This document shows, piece by piece, positions 12,461 through 25,158 of a stretch of 64,000 bases of DNA. The first letter of the stretch is position 1. The number at the start of each line of letters is the position of its first letter. A program made the translations under genes and the position numbers. The stretch covers positions 10,265,660-10,329,659 of the forward strand of contig NC_064552.1 of the NCBI RefSeq assembly GCF_023856365.1, read 5' to 3'. The notes beneath the pieces are model-generated. The model did no database searches, was not told the DNA's origin, and worked only from the letters and a program-made list of their open reading frames with translations. The DNA comes from Brienomyrus brachyistius (Eukaryota > Chordata > Actinopteri > Osteoglossiformes > Mormyridae).

Positions 12461-14559
12461 AGGCTACCCAGAGCTGAGGGATGTGTCAGGAGATAGACTG
12501 CAGGACCTGCTAATAGACTTTTTTTGGTCAACTGGACTCCTCCTAAAGTAATCTGTCGTGAAATATATAAACTAGGTCAGTTTAAAAAAAGAAATTAATT
12601 TTAAAAGTTTCAGTCTCACCAAACTTTTTGTCAATGGCGTTGAACTTCTGGTCTGTCATATTCAGACCAGATAAGGAAGAATATATATATATATACAATA
12701 TATTTAAGTACTGGGATACTTCTCCATATCATTGAATTCAGGTGTTCCAGTCACTTCCATAGCCACAAGTGTATAAAATCAAGCACCTCAGCATGCAGAT
12801 TGCTTATACAGACATATATATATATATAAATTTATATATAAATATATATTATAAATTTGATACTTCAAGATACTACTTTTCCACCCATTATTTTTTAAAC
12901 ACTTGTTCTGTTTATCATTTCACAATATTTAAACAAGGACGTGAAGATTCCTATTCTCCCTTCTGCAAGCTGGACCTTTTCCCCGAATCATTTCAGGTTA
13001 TGAGCTTTTGCTGAAGGTTAACATAACAGGAGCTTCCTGGAACTCGCCTTGGCACTCTTCACTATGTCTAACACACTATGGCAGTTGTTGCCCTCGCCAA
13101 TAATCCCAGATGTACTTTGAGGCATTTGCGAGTGTCAGTTAGTCAGTAGGGTTGTGGTTGCGTGGTCAGGTGCCTCCTACCCAGGTCACCCAGGTTAGCC
13201 TGCCTGTTCACAAAGGCTTTTGCTCTTGCGTTTTATTTCACGTTGGACTTGTATTGTTAGGTCGAAATAACCTTAAATCCCCTGCTTAAAATCCCTCTTT
13301 CCTCCCTGAATGGTATACATGTATCCAATGTATTTAAGCACTTATCTATTTAAATGATTGTTGAAGAAAACTGTGTCGCAGTTCGGTTGTGAGGATTAAA
13401 CACTGGAGTCCCAGGGATAAATAAGCTCAGAAATACTGCAGCTTCCTGTCAGTTCACGACACAGGAGTTTGCTTTTTTTCGGCGAAAATCAGACAAGCCT
13501 CGTTCAGAGTCATCATTCATGTGTCTTCATCAGCCAGTGGGGCTGTTAATGCCCTGTGTCGCTATAATCGGGCCGTTCTCTAATCTCTGATGGGCTTCAG
13601 TATCCCCTGCATTACCGCTGGGTTTCAGAACTGCAGATGTTCCACTTTAGGCCACTGTGTCGCTAAGGAAACATCTCTTTTCATGTTGGAATATAGCCAT
13701 TATGCCATTTCTCAAACGACTCAAGTGCAGCTTTTTATATTATAGATGGAACCGAATAATTGTAAAAAAAGTCAAGTAGAGCTTCATATTGGCTGGCTGA
13801 ACCTTTGGTCGTTTATGTATGTGCCAGTGAAGCATCACTGCAATGGGCTTTCCAGTGAAAGCAGCTTACTCTATCCGGCTCCCCCAAATTGCAAATGGCT
13901 TTTGCAAAGATAAGATGTACAGACAATGCAGAGAAACAACTGTAATTTTTTTTTTCTCCGTAAACTCTCATGTATTGTAGGTTTCGGTCTGTTTTGTAGA
14001 TTTCATTCCGTGTAAATTCTATTAAAAGCTGTCATGAGGGATTGTTCTGAGGAAGAGGCACCATTGTTCAGTTGACTCTCCCGCAGTTACCCAAGTATTA
14101 CTGATAATCAGAATATGCTTGCATGTAATACATATATTTCCAACATAAGAATAACTTGAACCCTTAATAAAAACCAGCAGTTATCACTGTATTGTAAATC
14201 AACAAGGCAAAGAGTGATTCCAAAGTTTTATTTGCGTTTTTGGGGATCTCATATACGTCTATGTCGTGTTCTTCATATGCGAATTTTAACACAATGAGAA
14301 CATCTATAAGTGGTTGGAAGATTGGTGGACTTTTGACCATGACCGGGATAAGCCATTAAAAGATGCATGGATAGATGGACAAGACCAACTAAAAAGATGT
14401 AGAATATATAGATATAGAAATGTATAGAAGCACTGCTTTCTGTGTTCCCTGAATGTCCTTACTGTTGCACTTGAATCGTCTTGTTAAGTTCTTGCTTTTG
14501 TTTGGAAGATGCTGTGCACCTCCTGCTCCAATGCTGCTTACACTTGTAGCTGGACATGC

Positions 14560-14695
14560 ATTGTAAGCTCAGCCTTACTGCTTTTACGTCTAGTCGACTC
14601 CTCGACGACATGTGTGTTTGTAATGTGCTGTTTGTCGCTTTGGACAAAAGCATCAGCTAAATGAAAGTAAATGAGAAATGTAAATGTAAACAGGC
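14560..14695 (+). mobile_element. Interspersed repeat 3' end (TGTAAA-type tail)
   Basis: The segment TCGCTTTGGACAAAAGCATC followed by AGCTAAATG and (AAATGTAAATG)n is the 3' end of a repeat common in teleost genomes, as I recall it. The 5' boundary is not resolved. Confidence 0.5.
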
Positions 14696-14799
14696 CATGC
14701 TGCTCTCGTAATCGTAAATGCATACCAGGCCGTTAGTAAGTGAGAAGATTCGTAGTTTAATAGTGACATATTAAGGAGAATACACAGCATGTAATGATT

Positions 14800-15144
14800 G
14801 AGGTTGGCGGCATGGTGGTGCAGTGGTTAGCACTGTTGCCTCACACCTCTGGGACTCAGGTTCGAGTCTCCGCCTGGTTTACATGTGTGTGGAGTTTGCA
14901 TGTTCTCCCCATGTCGTCGTGGGGTTTCCTCCGGGTACTCCGGTTTCCCCCCACAGTCCAAAGACGTGCTGAGGCTAAATTGCACGTAGGAGTGCATGTG
15001 TGAGTGAATGGTGTGTGAGTGTGCCCTGTGATGGGCTGGCCCCCCATCCTGGGTTGTTCCCTGCCTCGTGCCCATTGCTTCCGGGATAGGCTCCGGACCC
15101 CCCCGCGACCCAGTAGGATAAGCAGTTTGGAAAATGGATGGATG
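14800..15144 (+). mobile_element. tRNA-derived SINE, family A, with 9-bp target-site duplication
   Basis: It carries an A box (TGGTGCAGTGG, 14816-14826) and a B box (GGTTCGAGTCT, 14859-14869). The body contains GTGTGGAGTTTGCATGTTC, CTCCGGGTACTCCGG and GATGGGCTGGCCCCCCATCC, and the tail is (ATGG)n. The repeat GTAATGATT flanks it on both sides (14791-14799 and 15145-15153), which marks it as a retroposed insertion. It ends 63 bp upstream of prkg1 exon 2. A second copy lies at 26583-26947. Confidence 0.9.
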
Positions 15145-15184
15145 GTAATGATTAAAGGAATACACCACGCTATGCTCTAAATGA

Positions 15185-15418
<234 letters not shown>

Positions 15419-16078
15419 TAGGTGTTACTGTTATTGCGGATGCATTTTACTTCTGCACACCTATATTTTTGGAACTTTGGATGAAACTGCACTAATAGTA
15501 TTGTAAGAAAACGAAGACATTACTTCTCTGCACCGTGGTGCTAGCATACGCGCTAAAGCAGAAGTGCAGCTCGGTCAAGCTTGCCGCTAAAGCTCTGAAT
15601 AAGGAAAGTGTCCGTAGCATTTAAAAATGATCAGTTAATGCGATAGCTGTAAATTTCTAAGGTTAATAATTTATATAGGTATTTAAAATATGGGTATGGC
15701 AAACAAGAGCTTTAAAACGAATGTAGGGATGCGGTGGGTCATTTGCTATGTTTTGGCGTGTGTATTTTGGATCAGTAAGGAGGGACTTGTGTTCCTATGA
15801 TGAAGCATAATGAATGTTTCCAGAATATGTTGTAAAACGTCTTCTGACACATTTTTCCATTTGAAAATGAGTAATTTAAATGTCGCGGCTTTGTGGGGGG
15901 CTTGTACAAAGGGAACCCCTTTCCCCGCGATCACAGAAAGACAAGGACAGGCACAGAGCTGCGGCCTGTGCAGCAGCTGTGCTATAGCAAACAGAGAAGC
16001 TTATGTATTTCCCGAGTGTGTGATTCACCGCGAGGCACGGTTGGCCAAATTGCTGGTTTGAAGTTAAGAAGTCAAGTC

Positions 16079-16600
16079 TAGTGGCCTTTATTGTCATACT
16101 GTTTACATGCAGGCATACAGTACCATGAAATAGCCTTCCAACTGAGCCATGGTGCAACATACAACAGTAGTGACAGGGAAGGGCGTTTCATAATATTTAA
16201 CAAAACACAGGAGTTTGCAAATATAGGGGGGCTGGGCAGAAGAACTTATATACAGAAGTGGATAATTCAGGTCCGGAAAGTAAAAATCCAGACCAGGATT
16301 TAGTTTCAACCAAGCAGTTGAGCATAAAGAATCACAGTCACAGATACTCAACTTGGTTGGATGAAACAATATCCTGGTCTGGATTTTTACATTCTGGTTC
16401 TGAACTATCCACCACTATTTGTATACACTGTGAATATATAAAAAGAAGTAAGATGTACTGGGGTGGAACAAATACAGCCACTGTATGCCACTGTATACTA
16501 TAGATGGTATGACGGTAAAGTCCACTTGACTTATATGATTTACGCAGCACAGACAGGAATGTGTATAGCCTTAGAAGTATTTTGGAAATGTGTGACATTC
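16079..16600 (-). mobile_element. Probable non-autonomous repeat interrupted by a palindromic MITE
   Basis: The left end (GCCTTTATTGTCATACTG and following) reads like the reverse complement of a 3' end common in fish non-LTR elements. Similar low-complexity text resumes after the palindrome at 16258-16412 (GTATACACTGTGAATATATA). The boundaries and class are uncertain. Confidence 0.35.
16258..16412. mobile_element. Palindromic MITE with 65-bp terminal inverted repeats
   Basis: The left arm 16258-16322 is complementary to the right arm 16347-16412 along almost its full length. Both arms share GTGGATA at the tip and AAAAATCCAGACCAGGAT in the middle. Only a 24-bp loop separates them. This is the structure of a foldback-type MITE; no clear target duplication was found. 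Confidence 0.75.
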
Positions 16601-18218
16601 TTGGTTGCATTCAGTAGTGGTCAATGCCAGCCATGCCTGAGATGGACGTACACTTTGTCTCTGAAAGACAATAATGTCCAGTGGAGAATAGAGCTGAACA
16701 TTCCAGCTTATCTGTACCATGAAGAGCATTCAGTATCTTTTGGACATTATCTCCAGGTAGCGCAAATATCCTTTACAGAACTCGATTAACTGTTAAAACA
16801 TCCATTGTATTATTCAATGAATTTGTGGTAAACAATGTTGAGCAATTTTCGTTTTCTTTGCAAGCAGCATTGTATTCCGCCATAGATTACATGCTGTTTT
16901 ATTATGAACAGTGACACTAGCAATGCAGCGCAGGAAATTTCCACTCCCTTGATTAGATTGTAAGACTCTTTCACAGTTGAATTGAATGTCACAATTCAAA
17001 GGCGTTTGCTGACAGGAGGAACACTGGGGCTAAATGAGGATGTCCTCAAAGCTGCATCTGGACAGGAGGCTGCCCATGAGCCTGGTACAGGTAATGGAGC
17101 GGAACGTGTTAGGATGACGCGGCTGTGATTTTCACAGCATGGGCTGGTTGCTCAATGGGCAACCACTGGTTAAACGCTGAGGTTTGCAGGACTGTGGGAG
17201 TCAGGGAACTGGCACCCTTTGGCTTGCCTCAGTGCGTGTGTAATTCTTCAGCTCCGCATTTCTTGTAACAAAACATTAATCATCAGCGGGTGTTTAATGA
17301 TCATCAAAGGAGCAAGTTTCCTTTTTTTATAGAAACACTGGATGGTTCTCACTTGACCAAAGAAAAAAATAATCACACAGTTGCACACACAAATCAAACA
17401 CACTTAAAGAATACAGTAATGTTGACACCTTATTGTCTGAGATTGTCCTGGCTCTCCTACTAGGCTTGCATCGACCTCACTTGGCTTACGTTGAGATTCC
17501 TCAGCTTGGCAGCATCACGGCTGTGTCCCAAGCAGCCGATTCAGTCAATGTAAGACACACAGTCTTATCTTAGCATATTCATCATAGCAGTTGAATGGGG
17601 GATTTTAGAATGATGGGGTTTGCGGAGACCCCATGGGGGTAAGTAAGGAAATCGTTTGATCTGTAATGGAAGGAAAATTGAATCTTATGGATGTATTTCA
17701 CTTGAGAGATGGATTTCTCTTTGGCACTGATTTCTTCTGCTGGCACTTGGGCATAGCATTCCTGCCTCCAAGGGAAGTCCTGCTTCCAGACCTGGAAGGA
17801 GTGAGTTATCGTTTACAGGCACAAAGTAGCAATACTTGTAGTAGCTAACAGAAGCTAAAATGTGTAGCTGAGCTAATTAATGTGCAGGTACATGAGTCTC
17901 TTATCCGAGCCAACAGTTCACACAATTATATTCATATTTATTTGTGTGTATTTCTGGACATTTATTTTTTAAATGTAGGGTACTGCAGTTGGGCTTCCTT
18001 GGGGACAAAGGTAGCACAAAGTCTTTGGGTTATGAATTGTGAAACATTTATGCTACCTGCTGCTAACTGACCGACTGTAAGTAGCAGAACATATATCCTG
18101 GCACATTTTCCTGCAGCACTTATGTTTGGAGAGCATTGCAGCTGGTTGTGTGTTTACTGAGGTAAAGCAAAGATACCCGGGTAGGTAAGGGAGGACCACT
18201 GAAAGCTAATCTCAGGCA

Positions 18219-18290
18219 ATTGTCCATCTTGTAATCCAAGGCATTGTCATCTTGTAATGCCAAGGCATTGTCCATTTGTAATCTCAGCTA
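18219..18290. repeat. 24-bp tandem repeat, 3 copies
   Basis: Units beginning ATTGTC(C)ATCTTGTAAT start at 18219, 18243 and 18267. They are diverged by a few substitutions. Confidence 0.8.
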
Positions 18291-18703
18291 ATCAGGTCCA
18301 TTAAAAGCAGCGTGGGAGGTTGGCCTATTTTAAGCTTTTCATGAACAGGGACCTGATGAGCCCTTGCCATTTCTTGCTCGGGAGCATCCTGTTCTGTTGT
18401 CGACTAGCTGCACGCTCCATGTGAAATATGTTCCTGTAATGCAATAGACTGAAATACCTGCATAGGGATCTATGTGCTTCTCAATATTAAACTGCTCACG
18501 TCCTATTAAATATGAAAAAGACCTGCACACTCTGAGGTAATGATCTCGCCTTCATCAGTAGCACGAGGCTTCAGAGACGATTATGTTCCGAGAGGATATC
18601 TTCAGAAGACTGTGCAGCTACGCAGCCGTTAAACGTAAAGACCGCGCTGAGACTTGCTGTTATTTGACGGCTTATTAACCTGCATTAGTTCTAGGGAGGC
18701 CTT

Positions 18704-18945
18704 AATAATAATAATAATTGATACTTTATTGATCCCTCTGTGGGGAAATTGTCTTTATGCCTCCCTCAGCTTGCTCCATGTAGAGTAAGCTGTCCGCGAA
18801 GGGCTGCCACCTGCAATGGCGCCCAGGGAGTTGGGGGTTACAGGCCTTGCTCAAGGACCCACAGACATGCTGTGGCTGGGTTTGAACCTGTGACCTGCTG
18901 ATTACAGGCACACAGGCTTAGCCAACTGCACCACACGCTGCCCCC
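18704..18945 (-). mobile_element. tRNA-derived SINE, family C, minus strand
   Basis: Read on the minus strand, it starts with GGGGGCAGCGTGTGGTGCAG (A-box region) and has the B box GGTTCAAACCC (plus-strand 18878-18888). It continues with CTTGAGCAAGGCCTGTAACC and ends in GGGATCAATAAAGTATCAAT plus (TTA)n. The TTTATTGATCCC signature is a familiar 3' tail in fish SINE/LINE pairs. Confidence 0.8.
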
Positions 18946-19119
18946 TTGTTGTGTGGAAGAGTGAGAGCTTTCTGGATGTCATTTTGGAAGGTCAAAGGTG
19001 GCGGTGACCGTGAGAGTAATGTCTTAATAGGGGTACGAGCCGTAAATTATCCAAAGATCTTCATGAAGAAGTGTCTGGGTCTGAAAGACATAGTGTAGAT
19101 GCTGCTTATGCATTCATTG

Positions 19120-19180
19120 GAAGCTCAACTTAGCTACCAAGTGGACAAAAGCTTCCACTAAATAATACAAATGTAAAATA
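19120..19180 (+). mobile_element. Degraded copy of the TGTAAA-tail repeat
   Basis: AAGTGGACAAAAGCTTCCAC followed by TAAATAATACAAATGTAAAA is a diverged version of the segment at 14635-14690. Confidence 0.4.
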
Positions 19181-19250
19181 AATGTCGCTGATGAAGGGAT
19201 GCAGCGCTGTTGCTTACATCACGTATTACAGTGTTATGGAATGTTGCGTG

Positions 19251-19335
19251 TCTGCGGTCCAGCTGCTGGACGTCACATAGCCGTATCCGCGGTCCAGCTG
19301 CTGGACGTCACATAGCCGTATCTGCGGTCCAGCTA
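19251..19335. repeat. 35-bp tandem repeat, 2.4 copies
   Basis: The unit TCTGCGGTCCAGCTGCTGGA plus CGTCACATAGCCGTA occurs at 19251 and 19286 with one change, then partially at 19321. Confidence 0.9.
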
Positions 19336-20334
19336 CCTGCGATGTTCACTGACAGTCGGCACTCGAAGTCACCAGCCTGCATCTCAGGATGACGTCTGAC
19401 GCGGCAGACGTTTCGCTGCGGCCATCGTTCCTCCTAAACCTTGTCAAACGAGCCCTGACAAACGCCCCCCCCCCCTCCCCCGATATCTCCCGCTAGCCGT
19501 AGCGGGGAAACATAACAGGAATCTGGGCTTGTCTGTCATGTTTTATACGTGACGCCAAATGCAGTGTTAATTTCCAGTGGTAGGGACCGTCTCCTAATAG
19601 AAGCGAAATACTTTGCCTCATTTACTCAAGTGTTTTTATTTGAGTTTTATTTTTACATTTTCTTTGGTGTCTTTATTTTAGTAGCTATGTGCTTCTCCGC
19701 TGTACTGAATCAATAACACTGGTTTAGGCTGAGAGCACAGGAGTTCTTGTTTAAATTATCATAAAATCAGCACGCGCGGTGAATCAATATTGCAGCAGGC
19801 AATTAATAACAGCATCGCTTCAATATTGACACATATGGGTTGAGGACATGCTCGAGTGAATAATCTGTCTCACACAGGGGCTGTCGTGTGACACCTGAAA
19901 TGGCTGGGAAGAATTTGGTAAATTGCACTGCAATTTAAGCATATGTGTTAATATGTGGTTTTCAATCAAATAAAGTGGCGTAAGATGTCAACATTAGGCA
20001 GCGGTTGACTGAATTAAGACTTTCTAAATGGCAGACTTGGATGTAGTCAGAGTGTCAGAGTGTTGAGTTTTTTTTAATTCAGGTTAGTGAATCACCTTTA
20101 TTTCCCTCTACAACTATAACAATCACCTCTCATAAGTACAAGCCGTTTTGTTTTTATTACAGTATTTTATTATTATTTATCTTTGCAGTGCGATAAAATT
20201 TGACTCAAAACTGTATACATGTCTCACTGATTTGTCTTGCATCTGGAATATATCAGGACATTGACCTAGAGTTATCTCCTTGAAGTACAGCTCACAACCA
20301 TTTTGTTAGCTTTCAATCCTGGATCCTTTCTGGA

Positions 20335-20354
20335 CCCCCCCCCCCCCCCCCCCC
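20335..20354. repeat. Poly-C tract (20 nt)
   Basis: An uninterrupted run of 20 C. Similar long C or G runs recur in the window (see the finding on G/C homopolymers). Confidence 0.9.
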
Positions 20355-20929
20355 AAGGTTTTTCTATACCTTTTTCCCTCTTAATTAGTTGCAAGATGTT
20401 GAATTTTACTGCGCTTGTGCTAAACTTATTCACGACACATCCCTGAAACTGTCTTAACTACAGTGCGGAACGTAGCTCTAACTGGGATTTGGTTGCATAG
20501 CAACATGATGAATAAACACATCCTTATCGGTCTGTATGCATCCATATTAGTATGTGGGCCCAAACTTTACAGGGCCGGGAAATTATAAAGTGCCTCATTA
20601 CTGCAAATGCTTCCGAGCTTAAAATGGAAGACAGTTATACATTATTAATCTTTTTCGGAGCATTGTTCTCGGTGATGGTGATGGTAGATGTATAAAGTGT
20701 ATGCTTTATAATTCTATGAAGGATTTAGGTTTTACCCACAAATACCTTCCAGAGCTGGGAACAGCTTGGCCTTTTTTTGGTTTTAATGTTCAGGATGACC
20801 GTCTTCAGTGTCTCACGTGACCGCAGCTCCTTGGAGTTATTGAGTTACCATTTGTGTTCCTGTTTCTGTCACACTCATGCCCAGAGAATTTGATCGCTGT
20901 CATCCTGCTTCTTCCTGAACTGTATAAGC

Positions 20930-21215
20930 ATTCGCTCCGGCACAGTTAAAATCGCCTCGCTCCCTTCCCATGTGCGCGTAGGCGCTTCCTTGACCCCGAA
21001 ACTACGGTGAACCTGCCTGTCAGAGCCCCTGTAGACGGGATGCGCTCTCCCAGGATGCCTCGGGCCCGCAAGCCGCGCTCCTCTGGGTCGTGCCGTCCAA
21101 TGATATGTGCACAGCGTGCCACTCAGCTCCCCGCCGCGCTGCCCGTTCCGGGAACCGTGACAGAACGCCGGTGGAAAGACGAACCGAGGGCCTGCTGTGC
21201 CTCGACCAACTTGTT
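20930..21215. other. CpG-rich islet in intron 2
   Basis: By hand count, more than 25 CpG lie in about 285 bp. It is followed directly by a GA-rich microsatellite (21266-21330). Short ORFs here reflect high GC. No known exon is recognised. It could be a CpG island or enhancer. Confidence 0.35.
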
Positions 21216-21265
21216 TACATAGCAATGTAGGACAAAGGCTGGAAGCCTCGGCGAAAAGGAGCAAG

Positions 21266-21330
21266 CGAGAGAGAGAGAGTGAGTGAGCGAGAGAGAGTGA
21301 GAGAGAGAGAGAGAGAGTGAGCGAGAGAGC
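21266..21330. repeat. (GA)n-rich microsatellite
   Basis: GAGAGA blocks are interrupted by GTGA and GCGA units. It gives a Leu/Ser-rich artificial ORF on the minus strand. Confidence 0.9.
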
Positions 21331-22204
21331 AGTCGTGCCTTGCTTAACGCCCCCACCTAATCGACACCACCCCCGGTCTCTGTTGAGATTGCATCCATAA
21401 TGTTTGTGATGTATCACTTTTCATGCACTTTCCTTTATTTCAGGATGGCTGGTGGCCCTGAAATCACACTTTATTACATCTGATATTGTGTTTACTGTCG
21501 GCCATAATTGGAATTTAGGAATTAAGGCCCAGGACCCCTTCTCTCCCGGCCGGAACGGCAAGCCCAGTCATTTCCGTGCACATCTGCATATGCAACGGCT
21601 TTGCTAATCAAAATGTCAAAAGGTTCTACCTGCACCTGGGCAGTATACCCCCCCCCCCCGTCCCCCCACCCGCTGAGATGGACCAAAAGACGTGTGACAG
21701 CAGCGGCCAAGAAATCACAAGGACCGGTCTCTCTGCCGTTTCTCGTTAGCGAACGGAAGAGATACTATTTGCATAACCAAATGAGTCATTCCGTCGCGAG
21801 ACGGCCGGCTGATGGAAGAGTGGCACATCAAACCGCCAAAACTCATGAGTCAAGGTGGCAGCTCTGCCGACTGATATTGTTTACTCGACTGTAATTGACG
21901 CTACTTCCTGTGCAAGGCTTGCCTATTGGGCCCTAGATCTCGAGCAACGTTATAAAACATGCAAAATGCCCGATAAGGACTCAGAAACTCTCTTCCATGC
22001 TGTGATGTAATGTTACTGATGTACCGTCTCCTGAAGTTGCAGTTGTAGGACTCGGCGTGGAATCAGCCTCGCTATACTATATTCTATATATTTGTTTTAA
22101 ATTTTATTTTGTTGTTTTTTTTTAATATTATTTATCATCTATAATGCAGCATTGGTGGGAAGCACACAGAGTTCCATTGAAGATATACAATGACAGTAAC
22201 GATG

Positions 22205-22263
22205 TTCTATTCTATTCTATTCTATTCTATTCTATTCTATTCTATTCTATTCTATTCTATTCT
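22205..22263. repeat. (TTCTA)n pentanucleotide microsatellite
   Basis: About 12 perfect TTCTA units in a row. Confidence 0.97.
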
Positions 22264-25158
22264 TTCCATTAGTATGCAATTCCCATATGTGCTTCATGTG
22301 CCTTATCTGCTAGTATGCAGTACATAATCATAGTTGGCATTAATGACTTTTCACTGCAGCATTGAAGAGTTCACCGCCCAGCTTGGCTACAGATAAGGTC
22401 TCCAGAAGATTCAGGCTATTAGGGAGGCCGCTGACTTCGCCACATTAGAGTTTTTGAAGAGCTCCATTGGCATGCGAACACATACCCACCATCGCTCCGT
22501 CACATCCATGCCTGCTGAGCCGCCACCCATCTCTTACCTTCAGTGCCTTTCGGTTGCCTCCTGAGTTTTTATTCCAGTTCGTCGATTGGGAGACTAGAAA
22601 TGCGCCGATGGACTCAGTGATGGAAATATCAATAGTCATCAATGTGCAGCAAAATGGCCCCTGGAGCTAAATGAAGCCTGAGAGAGTTTGTTTGTGCAAT
22701 CCGGGTTTATTAAACTCTATTAGCCTGTGCTCTAAATGTTTTCGGAGCATTGGGATGTTTAGCTCTGATTTTAGCTCTGATGAGACAGGAGGACGACTTT
22801 TCCTTCTGAACGACTCGTCATAAATTAAGTTCCAGTGGGGGAAATAATCAGAATATCAGCATCTAAGTTAAATAGCCGCTGGTCGTTTCGATGGAATCTC
22901 TGCCGTTCCACAGTCACTGAGCTATGAAATCCTCTCCATAAGATTCTTTTCGCATGTGTTTACTTGTCTATAAATATTCCAGCCTCCTGGAATCCAAGGT
23001 CTGGCGTTTAAGTATAGAAGGCGTTTTCTGTCGTTTGGTGAGAAAAAGCAGATTTCAGCATGGAAGCGAAGGGAAAAGCATACTTTCACATCTCTTAGGC
23101 CGTCAGGCAGAAACTCCTTTGGTGGGGGAGGGGGCTGAGGGTGTAGATGATAAATAAAAAAAAAAACCTGCAGGGAGAAAAAAGAATAAGACTCACTCAT
23201 GACACGGTCGTTCACTGGAACGAGAGCGTTTCGTATCATTGGCCGCGCGTCAGGCGAAGGCCGTAATGCGTATCCACCATTAGGTGGAACAATGGTGCCT
23301 TGTTGCTGTGTTTTATATAAATAGTTCAGATTCACGTTGTGCTGTTGAAATGACAGTGATGAATAGGATGCTTGAGGAAAAAAAAAAAGGAACTCGCCGC
23401 ATGTTATGAATTTAGTATGTTGTTTTGAGATTCTTGTTGTAGTCGGGAATAGCAGAAGGCTCTGTGAACTGGCAGGGTTTTCTCCGTCTTTGCCAACCTG
23501 CCGGCCTTTCAGAAGTTCCCTGCTAATTGGCTGCTTCGCCTCCTCTTGGCGGTGTGTGTGCGCGAGTGGCAAGAGTCTGCTAAACCCCGCCTGCAAAGAT
23601 CTGCAGATCTCCCATGAAGCCGTTCCAGGAGAACACATGGACTCTGGATGGAACGGCATCTGTGTGTCCGTGTGTGGACGGGGACTGCGCTCAGCTGTGC
23701 TGAACTACTGAACCTCAAACCCCCCCTCCCCCCCCCCCTCCCCCATACACTACACACCTTGGATTCGTTGTGTTTGACATAGTGCATAGTGGGAGCACGA
23801 ATGGGCAATTTAACAGCTCACATAGCTGTCCCGCAGATGCTTTTAATCGTGATTAAAAAGCCACAAGGAAGATGAGAATGAGAATATTTCTGCTCCCAAA
23901 TTACCTTGACCTTTGTTAAGTATCTACTTCATAAGTATCTCAGATCCTTCAGTAGTGCGACACATAAGACCGCAGCTCGTCTGTTTCTCAAAGTGCAATG
24001 CTGGTGCGCACATATGATGTACATAATTATGCATAGTTATATACAGTGTCTTCTTTTTTGAAGGCTGTCATGCTTTGGGCATATGTGCAAAGTTCCGATA
24101 AAATTGATTAATTTGCCGAACTGCATGTCGTTCTGTGTTTTTGGAAATCATTCAGAACTATGCAATCACATTTGTATAATCAGAACCGCCAGAATATAAA
24201 AACAAATTACGTGCCGTCTGATTATTCAGTGACACCCCTCCCCCCAACCCCATCCGAGCGCAAGAAAATGCCCAAGATAATAAAGACTGGCGATTAAAGC
24301 GGGGGCTTTTTATTCTCACCAATTAGAATCGGCGATGCCTCCTCTCAGAGTTTCCCGATGAGATGGAGGAAGAGAGTTTTAAATTGTGTGTCATTTTAAA
24401 TGTCACGTTAATCCCCTTCCAAATTCTGCAGCTCTGGGTCATCTTAATAAACAAAAACTTTGAACCTGGGTAATTATTCTTTTAAAATGTATGCCACGCA
24501 TCGGTTTTTGTGTTTGAAACTCGTCCCAGATTTCTCTACCCATCTAAGTGTGGTTTCTGCCAATACCAATTTATGCGTATTAAAGGTTTCAACACAGATT
24601 CTGGAACTGCCTGAGCATTGTTGCATGTTCAGAGTAAATACCATCCCACAGGGATGCAGATCCAGGTCAGTATTATTACTAAATGTAAAATCCGTGGATG
24701 CTGTATCAACACAAAAGCTACGTTTCTCAGCATTATATTGCTTCAAATATTCTTTGGTTAAGGGCTACATTTTAACGTGAGATTGATGTTTAGTTCCTTT
24801 TTCAGAGGCCATTCTTCATCTTTGGTGTTAAATTACCACGAAAAACGCATTGATTAATATTTATAGTCAACGTTTGAATATGAATTTAGTTAATCAACAT
24901 TCAGTGGAAAAAAAATTACCTTAACAACAAAGAAAAGGGTGTGAGGAACCACCCTTTGTAAACTAACGGTGTGCGCATCGAGATGTTTCTTTCCTCCCTA
25001 GTAATTTGCCGTCCTTGAATGCATCTCTTTGCAGGAATAAGGTAAATTGCTTAGGTAAAATTAGACTATTCTGAGGCATTACTCTTCCTTAATGTACAGA
25101 TTGTTGTTTTTAACTATCTCGTCATGGATGTTTCACTGGCATCGCATCATCTTTCATT

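Noticed and set aside
14816..14869. tRNA-gene-like A and B boxes (also at 11236, 18878, 26641 and 36708)
   Set aside because: They are the pol III promoters of SINEs. No complete cloverleaf or anticodon arm is preserved.
20875..21417. 180-codon minus-strand ORF with a Leu/Ser-rich stretch
   Set aside because: Driven by the GA microsatellite and the CpG-rich islet. No domain is recognisable.
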